Shown piece after piece: positions 7,656 through 17,756 of a stretch of DNA of 49,000 bases; within the stretch, counting starts at the first letter, position 1, and each line of letters begins with the position of its first letter. This stretch comes from an uncultured Lachnospiraceae bacterium. Its GTDB lineage: Bacteria; Bacillota; Clostridia; Lachnospirales; Lachnospiraceae. The position numbers and the translations under genes were made by a program. The DNA is taken from positions 1 to 49,000 of the forward strand of contig URPH01000023.1 in the NCBI GenBank assembly GCA_900549665.1, given 5' to 3'. Below the pieces are notes generated by a model. It saw only the letters and a list, made by a program, of their open reading frames with translations, did no database searches and was not told the origin of the DNA.

Positions 7656-8587
7656 GAGAAGAGATTATATATTCCATGAAAGCTCCTTATCGCGAGGATT
7701 TCCGGATCAAAGGCTATTCCTTTGGTAAAGGAATGAAAAGTGCCTGTATTTTAGGGCCGATCCGGGGAAATGAGATCCAGCAGATGTACATATGCTCCCA
7801 GCTTGTCAAAGCACTCCGGGAGCTGGAGAGAAACGGCTGCATCATCAACAATAAAGAAATTATGGTGGTTCCGTGTATCAACTATTATTCCATGAATGTG
7901 GGACGCAAATTCTGGCCGGTGGACAATACGGATATCAACCGTATGTTTCCGGGAAGTGATTATGAAAGTACCTCATCGCGGATCGCGGATGGACTGCTAA
8001 AGACGATCCGGGATTACAGCTATGGAATCCAGTTCGCATCATTTTATCTGAATGGAGAGTTTGTTCCGCATGTGAGGATGATGGAGACCGGCTATCAGAA
8101 CACATCACTGGCCAATTTATTCGGACTTCCGTATGTGGTTGTCAGAAAGCCGCAGCCGATCGATAAAAAGACTTTAAATTATAACTGGCAGAATGAAATG
8201 ACGGCTGCTTTTTCCGTATACACCAATTCCAATGATCATATTGATGAAAAAAGCGCCAAGCAGGCGGTGGCTGCGGTGCTGCGGTTTTTGACAAGAATGG
8301 GTCTTATCAAATACGAGAGCCACAGCGGTTATATTTCACATATTATCAAGGAAGAGGAACTGAGTAATATTGCAACTACCAAGAGCGGTATTTTCAAGCG
8401 GTTCATAGAGACCGGTGAAGAGATACGGTACGGGCAGGAGCTTGGCTGCGTGATCGATCCGTGTCTGGGTGATGTCAGAGAGGTGATTGTTGCCGATACC
8501 GAAGGAATTGTATTCTTTTCACATACGGAGCCTTTGGTCAATGAAGGGGATGTGGTGTACCGGCTGATACACCGCCTTCATGAGTAG
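7652..8587 (+). CDS. AstE/aspartoacylase-family paralogue lacking the metal site (probable pseudoenzyme)
   Basis: 311 residues, homologous along its length to the gene before. Shared landmarks are the CILGPIRGNE segment, NTDINRMFPG (DTDFNHMFPG in the partner) and the C-terminal beta domain. The catalytic residues are gone: the HGDE position reads RGNE (38-41), the third zinc-ligand His is Ala129 in QFAS, and the LEMG Glu region is unrelated. It is therefore unlikely to hydrolyse anything by the family mechanism and may be a structural or regulatory partner. GGAG precedes the ATG, which overlaps the upstream stop by 4 nt. It converges on the next gene with a 3-nt gap and no visible terminator. 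Confidence 0.78.
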   Translation: MREEIIYSMKAPYREDFRIKGYSFGKGMKSACILGPIRGNEIQQMYICSQLVKALRELERNGCIINNKEIMVVPCINYYSMNVGRKFWPVDNTDINRMFPGSDYESTSSRIADGLLKTIRDYSYGIQFASFYLNGEFVPHVRMMETGYQNTSLANLFGLPYVVVRKPQPIDKKTLNYNWQNEMTAAFSVYTNSNDHIDEKSAKQAVAAVLRFLTRMGLIKYESHSGYISHIIKEEELSNIATTKSGIFKRFIETGEEIRYGQELGCVIDPCLGDVREVIVADTEGIVFFSHTEPLVNEGDVVYRLIHRLHE

Positions 8588-8590
8588 GTG

Positions 8591-11110
8591 TTACCGGCAG
8601 CATATGGAATAAAATTCAAGCAGTCTGTCAGCTTCCTGTCTGCTGATGGATACGGATGAATACAGACACTTCTGTGTCAGTGCAAAGAACTCGTCGATGG
8701 ATTGATTTTGCTTTTGTAAAAATTGATCCATCCGACGGGCTTTTTTTGTATACTTTGGATCGGCAAGCTGTGCTTTCAATACGGTACATACATCTTCCGG
8801 AAGAACGATTTTTGCATCCTTATTCTGCGTCGAAAGCTTCTTTTTCGTCCTGAGATAGGCATGGGTAACCGAGCTTTGATAGAATCCCTTTTGATAATCC
8901 CTGCTGCGTCTGCAGGCAGCAACGACGGTCCGGATGCTTTTATACAAAATGGGAAGAGCGATTACAAACAGGATACCGGCAAAGAGCCAGATCATGACCG
9001 GAGAATTGCCGAGCTTTATCGAATCAAACAACTCGCTGTAGTCATTGCCCTGTGTCATATCCTGTGAAGTGCTGTTATTCTGTGCATTTCCCGAAAGCAG
9101 GCCTGACAGGGCGGAAAGGAAATCGCTGTAGCTTGTTTCTTCCCTGTCGGAAGAAGGAGGGGTCATATCGACCGGGATCCATCCAAAGTTGTCAATATAG
9201 ACCTCTGTCCAGGCATGGGCGTTGCCATCGGATATGTCAACACTGATGACCCGGTCACTGTCGATGTCGCTCTGTCCCTGAAAGAAATCCTCATAGGCAT
9301 AATCCGTTGCTCTTCCGGATGAAGCCACATCGGTCTGATCGATGACATAACCTTCCACATAGCGGGCGGGAATACCGTAGGAACGCAAAAGAAGCGTCGC
9401 TGCCGTGGCAAAGTGTGCACAATAGCCTCTTTTCTGCTCGCGCAGGAAATAGGTCACAAAATCCTGATTGTAGGGCGTGGCGCCGGGAGACATATCATAG
9501 GTGTAATTGGAGTAGAGAAAATCGCGGATCATGGAGATCTGTTCATCAATATCCTGGCCGGTACCGATCGCATCATGGTAAGAATTGATCTCATCCTGAA
9601 TGGACATCGGTAAGGAAAGATAGTTGTTGTATGCTTCTGTTTTGTAAGCGCGAGCTAACGCCTGCTCCTCATCGGTTTTATAAAAATCGTAAATATTGGA
9701 ATCCGAATCGGAAATCGCATAATTTGTTGATGCATGCGGAATATAGGATACCTCGGTGGTCTGATTTAAAGGTGAGGTTCCGTCCAACAGGCTTTCTCTT
9801 GTAACTGTGCCACGATCCGGTGTGGCAGCCGTAAAGTAAGGAAGATACAGATAATTGATGGAAGCATCGACATTTTCAATGAGCATCTTTGCACTCATGG
9901 AAGGTGCCACCTGATTGAGCATCAGCTCGGCTAAGGTCCGGCTTTCGGTAAAGGCAGACTTTTCATAGTCGACATTACTGTAAATATAGCCGTTTTCCCT
10001 GTTCGGAGCCAGCCATTCCGTGGAAGTATAGTAAGCACCTGTGTAGGCCTTTAAGTAAACGCGTTCAAAAGCATAGGGTACAAAGGTAACAGTCAGATCG
10101 GTCTCGTAGTCGGGACGTACGCTCCGTACGCCACCCAGTTTGCCACCGCTAATTCCGCCGGTAGCCTCATAGCGGTTGAACATACCCATAATACCGCTTT
10201 GTACCAGGATCTTTACATTGTCATCCAAAGCACTTTTCATGGAACCGGAGTGAAGAGACTCGATTTCCGAGCTTTTGATACTCAGGGAACAGAATGCTGA
10301 AAAGAACAGTGCCAGTACAAGAGACAGAAGTCCAAGTCCACGCATGGCACGGGAGCTTGATTTATAAAAGACAAAGGACTCCTGGTTTTTCTGATAGGAT
10401 ACCTGCTTTTCCTTTTTTTTGCCCGGATAGATAAAGTGATAGTGACCGCTTAGCTTTAAAAGGCAGGTCGCAAAAAAAGCGTAGAATACAAAAAAGAGCG
10501 CAATCCGGGAAGGATATTGCCCAATATAAATTCCAAGCTGCAGGGGCCAGAATGTGAAGTTGAACACCGAAAGAAAATACATGTCGTGGAAAATGGCAAC
10601 ATTGATCAGAATGGCAATAAATATCCCCACAAAAACAGCCATTGTCGTGATGGTCAGAAAACGGTTGGATACAATTTCTGTGGATTCTCTGGTAAAGTTT
10701 AAGAGAAAATGCTTGCTGTAGGCTTCGTTGAAAATGTTGATAAAAGCCTGAAAACCACTGTTGGCGAGTGCGCGGTTTTGAAACAGGGCATTGGTAAATA
10801 TCAGAAATAAAACAGGATAACCGACATTGAAAATCCATTTGCGGATGTGCATAAAGGAGAGCACCATGGATACGAGATACAAAATAGCACAAACGAGGAC
10901 ATAGTTGTAGGAAATCTCAAACTCGGACAAAACACCGTGGACGCAGCCAAAGGTCGCAGTAAAGATGATCGTGCCCTTAAGCATACAGTGAAAGACCGAA
11001 TCGAGAGGCTCACTGCTTTGATCCTCTGTGAGACGGAAGCCGCCATAGGGATGTTCATCTGCCGGTGTTATATTTTTTTTGGAGTGAAAAACAGAATTAA
11101 GCAATGACAT
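8591..11110 (-). CDS. Membrane transglutaminase-like protein (TgpA family)
   Basis: 839 residues. A block of hydrophobic helices in the first ~260 residues is followed by a large extracellular region, then a transglutaminase-like core with the complete triad: C564 in RGYCAHFA, H632 in NAHAWTEV and D648 in PVDMTP. Another membrane helix (about 715-735) and a cytoplasmic tail follow. The family is a membrane-anchored protease/transglutaminase fold usually encoded with MoxR and DUF58 proteins, as here. Of two adjacent ATGs, the one at 11110 has AAAGGAG at 6-nt spacing; the one at 11113 is too close. It overlaps the DUF58 gene by 14 nt. Confidence 0.9.
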   Translation of the reverse strand: MSLLNSVFHSKKNITPADEHPYGGFRLTEDQSSEPLDSVFHCMLKGTIIFTATFGCVHGVLSEFEISYNYVLVCAILYLVSMVLSFMHIRKWIFNVGYPVLFLIFTNALFQNRALANSGFQAFINIFNEAYSKHFLLNFTRESTEIVSNRFLTITTMAVFVGIFIAILINVAIFHDMYFLSVFNFTFWPLQLGIYIGQYPSRIALFFVFYAFFATCLLKLSGHYHFIYPGKKKEKQVSYQKNQESFVFYKSSSRAMRGLGLLSLVLALFFSAFCSLSIKSSEIESLHSGSMKSALDDNVKILVQSGIMGMFNRYEATGGISGGKLGGVRSVRPDYETDLTVTFVPYAFERVYLKAYTGAYYTSTEWLAPNRENGYIYSNVDYEKSAFTESRTLAELMLNQVAPSMSAKMLIENVDASINYLYLPYFTAATPDRGTVTRESLLDGTSPLNQTTEVSYIPHASTNYAISDSDSNIYDFYKTDEEQALARAYKTEAYNNYLSLPMSIQDEINSYHDAIGTGQDIDEQISMIRDFLYSNYTYDMSPGATPYNQDFVTYFLREQKRGYCAHFATAATLLLRSYGIPARYVEGYVIDQTDVASSGRATDYAYEDFFQGQSDIDSDRVISVDISDGNAHAWTEVYIDNFGWIPVDMTPPSSDREETSYSDFLSALSGLLSGNAQNNSTSQDMTQGNDYSELFDSIKLGNSPVMIWLFAGILFVIALPILYKSIRTVVAACRRSRDYQKGFYQSSVTHAYLRTKKKLSTQNKDAKIVLPEDVCTVLKAQLADPKYTKKARRMDQFLQKQNQSIDEFFALTQKCLYSSVSISRQEADRLLEFYSICCR

Positions 11111-12164
11111 CATCAACTCCTTTGTGCGTTATGTGTAAAAGTGTTCCCTTGCTAAGGCCGGATCTTTCGTAGATATCCAGAGCAAGGTTTTCGGTATCAT
11201 AAGCTTTTTCATAAAAGCATTCGGAAAGTGCTTCGGTAAAATCATCCTGACAACGAATGGTTGACATAACAAAATCTTCCTTTCCAACAGAATAAAAAGC
11301 AAAGATAAAAATCTCCTGAGCCTCGATGAGTTCCAATGCAAGGCTTTGTGCCTGTTCAAGTGCCGTATCGAGAATGGCATTGAGTGCCGGATTGGCCGCG
11401 CAGTCCTCCCTGGAGGGCTGATAGAGTTCTAACAGCATAAAAAACTGATTGGTCGAGGTTGCCTCATTTTCCTTTACCATCAATTTGTCGATCTTTGAGG
11501 AAAGCTTCCAGTGAATCTTCTGGAGACGGTCGCCGGGCCGGTATTCACGTACATCGGTTACGTTGGAAGAAACATTTCCTTTTTTTTCGGATTCTTCAAA
11601 TTCATCGAAACCTTCTGTATACAAAGCTTCATGAGGTGTCTGGCTGATCTCTGAAACCGGGAAAACACGTACCTGTGCTTTGATATCACATTCTTTTTGA
11701 AAATGGAACAGATGAAGAAAATCATAGACCTCAAACCGGAGTAAGGACGCTTCGTAAAGTCCGCATTTGGTCAGAACTACCGGAAAGACCAGCGCATTGT
11801 CATGGTTGGCGCGGAGCGGAAAAACATGGGTGTTCAGCTCGGTTTCACCGTAAAAACCGGAACAAAAAGAAAGAACTGCGTGGCAGGATGAAACCGGCAG
11901 CCGGGTAGGATTGTCCATCTTTAAGGTCAGCCGGGTGGAGCTGTCCTTTTGCGCATTGACAGGAAACAGGCTAAGAGACGGTGAAAGCTTTGCAAAGCAC
12001 CATTTTGTCAGATAGTAAGATACCGGCAACAACATAAGCTGCAGGAAAAAAAGCACATAGAAAAAAGTCTGCTGATAAAAAAAGGAAAAAAAAGCAGACA
12101 TCAGTAAAAAGAGAATATAAGAAAACACGGAGCCGGCGGTGCCGGAAGCCCGGTATTTTTTCAT
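11097..12164 (-). CDS. DUF58-domain protein
   Basis: 355 residues with two N-terminal membrane helices (about 12-50) and a cytoplasmic DUF58 domain in the second half. The signature is YRPGDRLQKIHWKLSSKIDKL (about 215-235), in a von Willebrand-A-like fold. It is the middle gene of a MoxR-DUF58-TgpA operon; family precedent suggests MoxR remodels or activates the DUF58 partner. The start at 12164 is preceded by GGAGG at 8-nt spacing; a TTG start 21 bp upstream is less likely. It lies about 90 nt downstream of the MoxR gene. Confidence 0.88.
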   Translation of the reverse strand: MKKYRASGTAGSVFSYILFLLMSAFFSFFYQQTFFYVLFFLQLMLLPVSYYLTKWCFAKLSPSLSLFPVNAQKDSSTRLTLKMDNPTRLPVSSCHAVLSFCSGFYGETELNTHVFPLRANHDNALVFPVVLTKCGLYEASLLRFEVYDFLHLFHFQKECDIKAQVRVFPVSEISQTPHEALYTEGFDEFEESEKKGNVSSNVTDVREYRPGDRLQKIHWKLSSKIDKLMVKENEATSTNQFFMLLELYQPSREDCAANPALNAILDTALEQAQSLALELIEAQEIFIFAFYSVGKEDFVMSTIRCQDDFTEALSECFYEKAYDTENLALDIYERSGLSKGTLLHITHKGVDDVIA

Positions 12165-12254
12165 AAGATGTGCCTCCGTTGACAAAAAACAGGTGTTGTC
12201 AGATAAAATCCGTTAGAGTTGGATGATCATCAAAACTAAATGATAATACAATCA

Positions 12255-13184
12255 TCAGGAAAGAGCCGGAATCGGAACCTGATTTAAAATTTCATCAACA
12301 ATATCCGCTGCATCATGACCGTTGGCTTTGGCCTTGGTGGACAAGATCATGCGGTGGTTGCTGACAGCAAAAAACACCTTGTGGATATCCTGTGGAATGA
12401 CATAGTCTCTGTCCTGATAGCAGGCATAGGCTTTTGCCATTTTTAAGATTGCCAGACTGCCACGCGGCGAAATGCCCTGCATAAGCAGATCTGTCTGTCT
12501 GGTCTTTTCGGTAAGAGAAACGATGTAATCATAGATCTCGTCACTGACAAAGACGGCGTCGGCCTTGTTTTGCAGTGCGATCAGATTCTCCCTGCCGGTG
12601 ACACAGTTGACGGTATCGATCTGTTCCATGGAGTGTCCCTTTAAGACCTCGATGGCAGACTGATGATCCGGATAGCCGAGGCTTAAGCGCACAAAGAAAC
12701 GGTCAAGCTGTGAATCGGGCAATTTCTGAGTGCCGGAGGCGCCGATGGGATTTTGTGTGGCGATAACAAAAAAGGGCGGTTCCAGATCGTAGGTTGTTCC
12801 TTCGATGCTGACCCTTCGTTCTTCCATGACTTCCAAAAGAGCTGACTGCGTCTTTGGTGAAGTACGGTTGATCTCATCAGCCAGAAACAGGTTGGTAAAA
12901 ATGGCGCCCTTACGGAAAGTAAAATCGCCGCTTTCCTTGTCGTACATGGAAAAACCGAGAATGTCACTCGGAAGCACGTCCGGTGTAAACTGCATTCTCT
13001 TATAGGAAAGACCGAGTGAGCGGCTGAGCGCAACAGCGAGCGTTGTCTTGCCGACCCCCGGGATGTCCTCAAGTAAGATGTGGCCTTTGGCGAGGATGGT
13101 GCAAAGCACCATATCAAGGATATCGTCTTTTCCACGGATAACCTTTCTGATTTCGTCTTTTACGGATGATAGAGTTTGGTTCAT
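12255..13184 (-). CDS. MoxR-family AAA+ ATPase
   Basis: 309 residues. The Walker A motif is EDIPGVGKTTLA (about 38-49) and the Walker B region LADEINRTSPKTQSALLEVMEERRV (seen in overlapping halves) lies at about 100-125, followed by sensor 1 (ATQNP) and an arginine-rich second region. This is the chaperone-like AAA+ partner of the DUF58 and TgpA proteins encoded behind it. AAAGGA lies about 11 nt before the ATG. It is divergent from carA with about 140 bp between the starts. Confidence 0.93.
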   Translation of the reverse strand: MNQTLSSVKDEIRKVIRGKDDILDMVLCTILAKGHILLEDIPGVGKTTLAVALSRSLGLSYKRMQFTPDVLPSDILGFSMYDKESGDFTFRKGAIFTNLFLADEINRTSPKTQSALLEVMEERRVSIEGTTYDLEPPFFVIATQNPIGASGTQKLPDSQLDRFFVRLSLGYPDHQSAIEVLKGHSMEQIDTVNCVTGRENLIALQNKADAVFVSDEIYDYIVSLTEKTRQTDLLMQGISPRGSLAILKMAKAYACYQDRDYVIPQDIHKVFFAVSNHRMILSTKAKANGHDAADIVDEILNQVPIPALS

Positions 13185-13257
13185 AAGTGTGTCGTCCTTT
13201 CTTATTATTGATTTTATTTCATCCTATTGAGATAGGCAAGAAAAAAATGTGAGACGG

Positions 13258-13287
13258 TTGAAAGATAAGGCGTTCATGTGCTATAAT
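13258..13287 (+). promoter_or_regulatory. Sigma-A promoter of carAB
   Basis: -35 TTGAAA (13258-13263), 18-bp spacer, -10 TATAAT (13282-13287). Transcription should start near 13294, leaving a 30-nt leader. This rules out the in-frame ATG at 13297 as the carA start. The leader is too short for the attenuators that control some pyrimidine genes. Confidence 0.8.
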
Positions 13288-13323
13288 TAAGCGATTATGC
13301 GAAAGGATAAGCAGGTGACAGCA

Positions 13324-14499
13324 ATGAAAGCATTTTTAATCTTGGAAGATGGTACTGTTTTTGAAGGAACGCATATCGGAGCCGATAAGGAAATTATCAG
13401 TGAGATTGTATTCAATACTTCAATGGCAGGTTATCTGGAAGTGTTGACTGACCCCTCCTATGCAGGGCAGGCAGTTTGCATGACCTATCCGTTAATTGGC
13501 AACTATGGTATATGCAGAGAGGATATGGAATCGAGAAAACTCTGGCCCGATGGCTTTATTGTAAGAGAGCTTTCCCGTATCCCCAGTAACTTTCGTAGTA
13601 ATGCGACAATTCAGGAATTTTTGGAGGAATACGGAATTCCCGGTATCGCCGGCATTGATACAAGAGCCCTGACCAAAATACTTAGAGAAAAAGGTACCAT
13701 GAACGGAATGATCACGACAAAGGAGCCTACAGATATGGAGGAACTCAAGGTCAGATTAAAGGCCTACACCGTCGGTGATGTGGTTGAAATCGTTACATGT
13801 GAACACAAATACAGTTTAAAGGGAGTGACAGACCTTTCCGAAAACGGTCCGATTTCCGGTTCCGCCAAATATACAGGCGAAAAGGAAAAACGTCCTTCCC
13901 TTGTCAGAAAATTAAACGGCAAAGGCAGAAAGGTGGCATTGCTTGATCTGGGTGCAAAGGAAAATATTGCGCGCAACCTGGTTCAGAGAGGGTGCGATGT
14001 GACCGTATATCCCGCCGGTACGACAGCAGATGAGATTTTTGCGGATCATCCCGATGGCATTATGCTTTCCAATGGCCCCGGAGATCCCAAGTCATGCACA
14101 CAGATCATCAAAAATATCAAGGATCTGTATGATGGAGATATTCCGATTTTTGCAATCTGTCTCGGACATCAGCTGATGGCTCTGGCAACCGGAGCAGACA
14201 CCTACAAGATGAAATACGGCCACCGCGGCGGCAACCATCCGGTCAAGGATCTTTCTACCGGAAGAGTATATATTTCATCACAAAACCATGGCTATGTTGT
14301 AGATATGGATAAACTGGATCCGAAGATCGCCACTCCGGCATTTGTCAATGTCAATGATGGCACCTGCGAGGGTCTTTCCTATACCGGCAAAAATATTTTC
14401 ACCGTCCAGTTCCATCCGGAAGCATGTCCCGGACCTCAGGACTCCGGTTACCTGTTTGACAGATTTATTGAGATGATGGAGGTGGAAAAGCATGCCTAA
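13324..14499 (+). CDS. carA: Carbamoyl-phosphate synthase small (glutaminase) subunit
   Basis: 391 residues. It hydrolyses glutamine and passes ammonia to CarB for carbamoyl phosphate, the shared precursor of pyrimidines and arginine. The N-terminal CPSase small-chain domain is followed by a class-I glutamine amidotransferase domain with nucleophile C279 (ICLGHQ) and the H364/E366 pair (QFHPEA). The ATG at 13324 has AGGTGA upstream; the ATG at 13297 would be only about 3 nt from the predicted transcript start. It overlaps carB by 8 nt. Confidence 0.97.
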   Translation: MKAFLILEDGTVFEGTHIGADKEIISEIVFNTSMAGYLEVLTDPSYAGQAVCMTYPLIGNYGICREDMESRKLWPDGFIVRELSRIPSNFRSNATIQEFLEEYGIPGIAGIDTRALTKILREKGTMNGMITTKEPTDMEELKVRLKAYTVGDVVEIVTCEHKYSLKGVTDLSENGPISGSAKYTGEKEKRPSLVRKLNGKGRKVALLDLGAKENIARNLVQRGCDVTVYPAGTTADEIFADHPDGIMLSNGPGDPKSCTQIIKNIKDLYDGDIPIFAICLGHQLMALATGADTYKMKYGHRGGNHPVKDLSTGRVYISSQNHGYVVDMDKLDPKIATPAFVNVNDGTCEGLSYTGKNIFTVQFHPEACPGPQDSGYLFDRFIEMMEVEKHA

Positions 14500-17400
14500 A
14501 AATCCGAATGTTAAAAAAGTTATGGTAATTGGTTCAGGCCCTATTGTAATCGGTCAGGCAGCAGAGTTTGACTACGCCGGTACACAGGCCTGCAGATCTT
14601 TAAAAGAAGAAGGTATCGAGGTTGTTTTGGTCAATTCCAATCCCGCCACGATCATGACAGATAAAAATATTGCGGACAGAGTATATATCGAGCCTCTGAC
14701 TGCAAAGGTACTGGAGCAGTTGATCGAAAAAGAAAAGCCGGACAGCATTCTGCCGACCCTTGGCGGACAGGCAGGACTTAACCTCGGTATGGAATTAGAG
14801 GAAAGCGGCTTTTTAAAATCACACAATGTGACCTTGCTCGGCACCACAGCCGCAACCATCAAAAAAGCAGAGGACCGTCAGGAATTCAAGGACACCATGG
14901 AAAAGATCGGTGAGCCTTGTGCAGCATCCCTCGTTGTAGAAAACGTGGAAGACGGTGTGGCCTTTACCAACACGATCGGATATCCGGTTGTACTGCGTCC
15001 GGCTTATACCCTTGGCGGATCCGGCGGCGGTATCGCCCACAATCAGGCAGAGCTTGAAGAGATCCTTGAAAACGGTCTGCGTCTGTCCCGTGTCGGACAG
15101 GTACTTGTAGAGCGCTGCATCGCAGGCTGGAAAGAAATCGAATACGAGGTTATGCGTGACAGTGCAGGCAACTGCATTACCGTATGTAATATGGAAAATA
15201 TCGACCCTGTCGGAGTACATACCGGTGACAGTATCGTTGTGGCACCTTCCCAGACATTGAGCGATAAAGAATACCAGATGCTTCGTACCGCAGCCCTCAA
15301 TATCATTGACGAATTGCAGATCACCGGCGGATGCAATGTACAGTTTGCCCTGCATCCGACCAGCTTTGAATATTGTGTTATCGAGGTTAATCCCCGTGTA
15401 AGCCGTTCTTCAGCGCTTGCATCCAAGGCAACCGGTTATCCGATCGCCAAGGTAGCAGCCAAGATCGCACTCGGATATACACTTGATGAGATCAAAAATG
15501 CCATTACCGGCAAGACCTATGCAAGCTTTGAACCGACACTGGATTATTGTGTTGTCAAGATGCCGAGACTGCCCTTTGATAAGTTTATCACGGCAAAACG
15601 CACATTGACCACACAGATGAAGGCAACCGGCGAGGTCATGAGTATCTGCAACAATTTCGAAGGTGCACTGATGAAGGCTCTCCGTTCTTTGGAGCAGCAT
15701 GTTGACTCACTGATGAGCTATAGCTTTGCAGAGCTCAATGTCGAGGAATTAAAGGAGCGCCTCAAGATCGTAGACGACCAGCGTATCTTTGTCATCGCAG
15801 AAGCCATCCGTAAAGGCATCGATTATGATACGATCCATGACATCACCAAGGTAGATGTCTGGTTTATTGATAAAATTGCCATTCTGGTGGAAATGGAACA
15901 GAAGCTTCGTGCATCCGAACTGACAGTTGATCTGTTAAAGGAAGCAAAACGTATGGAATTCCCGGACAATGTCATTGCACAGCTGACCGGCAAAACCACT
16001 GAAGAAATCCACGATATGCGCTATGACAACGGTATCGTGGCAGCATTCAAGATGGTTGATACCTGTGCAGCTGAATTTGAAGCTGCGACCCCTTACTATT
16101 ATTCCGTATTCGGTTCAGAGACAGAAGCTATCGAGACAAAGCCGGAGAAAAAAGTACTGGTGCTCGGTTCCGGTCCGATCCGTATCGGACAGGGTGTCGA
16201 ATTTGACTACTGTTCCGTACATGCTACATGGGCTTTCTCAAAGGCAGGATATGAGACCATCATTATCAACAACAACCCTGAGACGGTTTCGACTGACTTT
16301 GATATCGCAGATAAGCTGTATTTTGAGCCGCTTACCGCAGAAGATGTGGAAAACGTTGTCCGCATCGAAAAACCGGACGGAGCTGTTGTACAGTTTGGCG
16401 GACAGACGGCCATCAAGCTGACTGAGAGCCTGATGAAGATGGGGGTACCGATTTTGGGAACCAAGGCAGAAGATGTTGATGCTGCCGAAGACAGAGAGCT
16501 TTTCGATGAAATTTTGGAACAGACCAAGATTCCGAGGGCAGCAGGCGGAACCGTATTTACAGCAGAGGAAGCCAAAGAGGTTGCCAACAGACTGGGATAT
16601 CCGGTGCTTGTCCGTCCTTCCTATGTACTGGGTGGACAGGGTATGCAGATCGCGCTGAATGATGCCGAGATTGAAGAGTTTATGGCAGTTATCAACCGCT
16701 ATGCACAGGATCATCCGATTTTGGTAGATAAATACTTACAGGGTAAAGAGCTGGAGGTTGATGCCGTTTGTGACGGAACCGATATCCTGATACCGGGTAT
16801 CATGGAACATATTGAGCGTACCGGTGTCCATTCCGGAGACAGTATTTCCGTATATCCTGCACCGACTATCAGTGATAAAGTAAGAGATACGATCGCAGAA
16901 TACTCCCGCAGACTGGCAAAGGCACTTCATGTTATCGGCCTCATCAATATCCAGTTTATTGCAATGGGAGATGATGTATACGTTATCGAGGTCAATCCGA
17001 GATCTTCCCGTACCGTTCCTTATATCAGCAAGGTTACCGGTATTCCGATCGTGGATCTGGCTACAGAGGTGATCATCGGAAAGAAGATCAAAGATCTTGG
17101 TTATGAACCGGGACTGCAGCCCAAGGCAGATTATTTTGCCATCAAGATGCCTGTTTTCTCATTTGAAAAGATCCGCGGCGCCGAGATCAGCTTAGGACCG
17201 GAAATGAAATCAACCGGTGAATGTCTTGGTATTGCGGAAACCTTTGATGAAGCACTTTACAAAGCCTTCTTAGGTGCAGGCGTGGATCTGCCGAAGCATA
17301 AACAGATGATCATTACGGTAAAGGATGCCGATAAGGGCGAAGCAATCGAGATCGGCAGACGTTTTGAAAAGCTGGGTTACACAATTTATGCGACACGTTC

Positions 17401-17689
17401 TACGGCACAGGCATTAAAGGATGCCGGCGTGTCAGCACGTAAGGTTAATAAGATACACCAGGAATCACCGACCGTTATGGATCTTTTACTCGGACACCGT
17501 ATCGATCTGGTGATTGATACTCCTACACAGGGCCGTGACAAGTCACGTGACGGTTTCCTGATCAGACGTACCGCTATTGAGACGGGCGTCAACTGTCTGA
17601 CCAGTCTGGATACAGCCAATGCGCTTCTGACCAGTCTGGAAAACGGCAAGAAAGATAAGCTGCACCTGATCGATATTGCCACGATTTAG
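14492..17689 (+). CDS. carB: Carbamoyl-phosphate synthase large subunit
   Basis: 1065 residues, full family length. It has the expected duplicated structure: two ATP-grasp halves, each beginning with a GSGPIxIGQ motif (VMVIGSGPIVIGQAAEFDY near residue 10 and VLVLGSGPIRIGQGVEFDY near 557), with an oligomerisation region between them and a C-terminal MGS-like allosteric domain (about 935-1065). It phosphorylates bicarbonate and carbamate using ammonia from CarA. No arginine- or pyrimidine-specific genes are adjacent, so this copy probably serves both pathways. Confidence 0.98.
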   Translation: MPKNPNVKKVMVIGSGPIVIGQAAEFDYAGTQACRSLKEEGIEVVLVNSNPATIMTDKNIADRVYIEPLTAKVLEQLIEKEKPDSILPTLGGQAGLNLGMELEESGFLKSHNVTLLGTTAATIKKAEDRQEFKDTMEKIGEPCAASLVVENVEDGVAFTNTIGYPVVLRPAYTLGGSGGGIAHNQAELEEILENGLRLSRVGQVLVERCIAGWKEIEYEVMRDSAGNCITVCNMENIDPVGVHTGDSIVVAPSQTLSDKEYQMLRTAALNIIDELQITGGCNVQFALHPTSFEYCVIEVNPRVSRSSALASKATGYPIAKVAAKIALGYTLDEIKNAITGKTYASFEPTLDYCVVKMPRLPFDKFITAKRTLTTQMKATGEVMSICNNFEGALMKALRSLEQHVDSLMSYSFAELNVEELKERLKIVDDQRIFVIAEAIRKGIDYDTIHDITKVDVWFIDKIAILVEMEQKLRASELTVDLLKEAKRMEFPDNVIAQLTGKTTEEIHDMRYDNGIVAAFKMVDTCAAEFEAATPYYYSVFGSETEAIETKPEKKVLVLGSGPIRIGQGVEFDYCSVHATWAFSKAGYETIIINNNPETVSTDFDIADKLYFEPLTAEDVENVVRIEKPDGAVVQFGGQTAIKLTESLMKMGVPILGTKAEDVDAAEDRELFDEILEQTKIPRAAGGTVFTAEEAKEVANRLGYPVLVRPSYVLGGQGMQIALNDAEIEEFMAVINRYAQDHPILVDKYLQGKELEVDAVCDGTDILIPGIMEHIERTGVHSGDSISVYPAPTISDKVRDTIAEYSRRLAKALHVIGLINIQFIAMGDDVYVIEVNPRSSRTVPYISKVTGIPIVDLATEVIIGKKIKDLGYEPGLQPKADYFAIKMPVFSFEKIRGAEISLGPEMKSTGECLGIAETFDEALYKAFLGAGVDLPKHKQMIITVKDADKGEAIEIGRRFEKLGYTIYATRSTAQALKDAGVSARKVNKIHQESPTVMDLLLGHRIDLVIDTPTQGRDKSRDGFLIRRTAIETGVNCLTSLDTANALLTSLENGKKDKLHLIDIATI

Positions 17690-17756
17690 GATCAGGGCGG
17701 TCACTTGGGGATGACGAACTGATTGCGGAAGCTATGTAATAAAAATGGAGGGTGGA

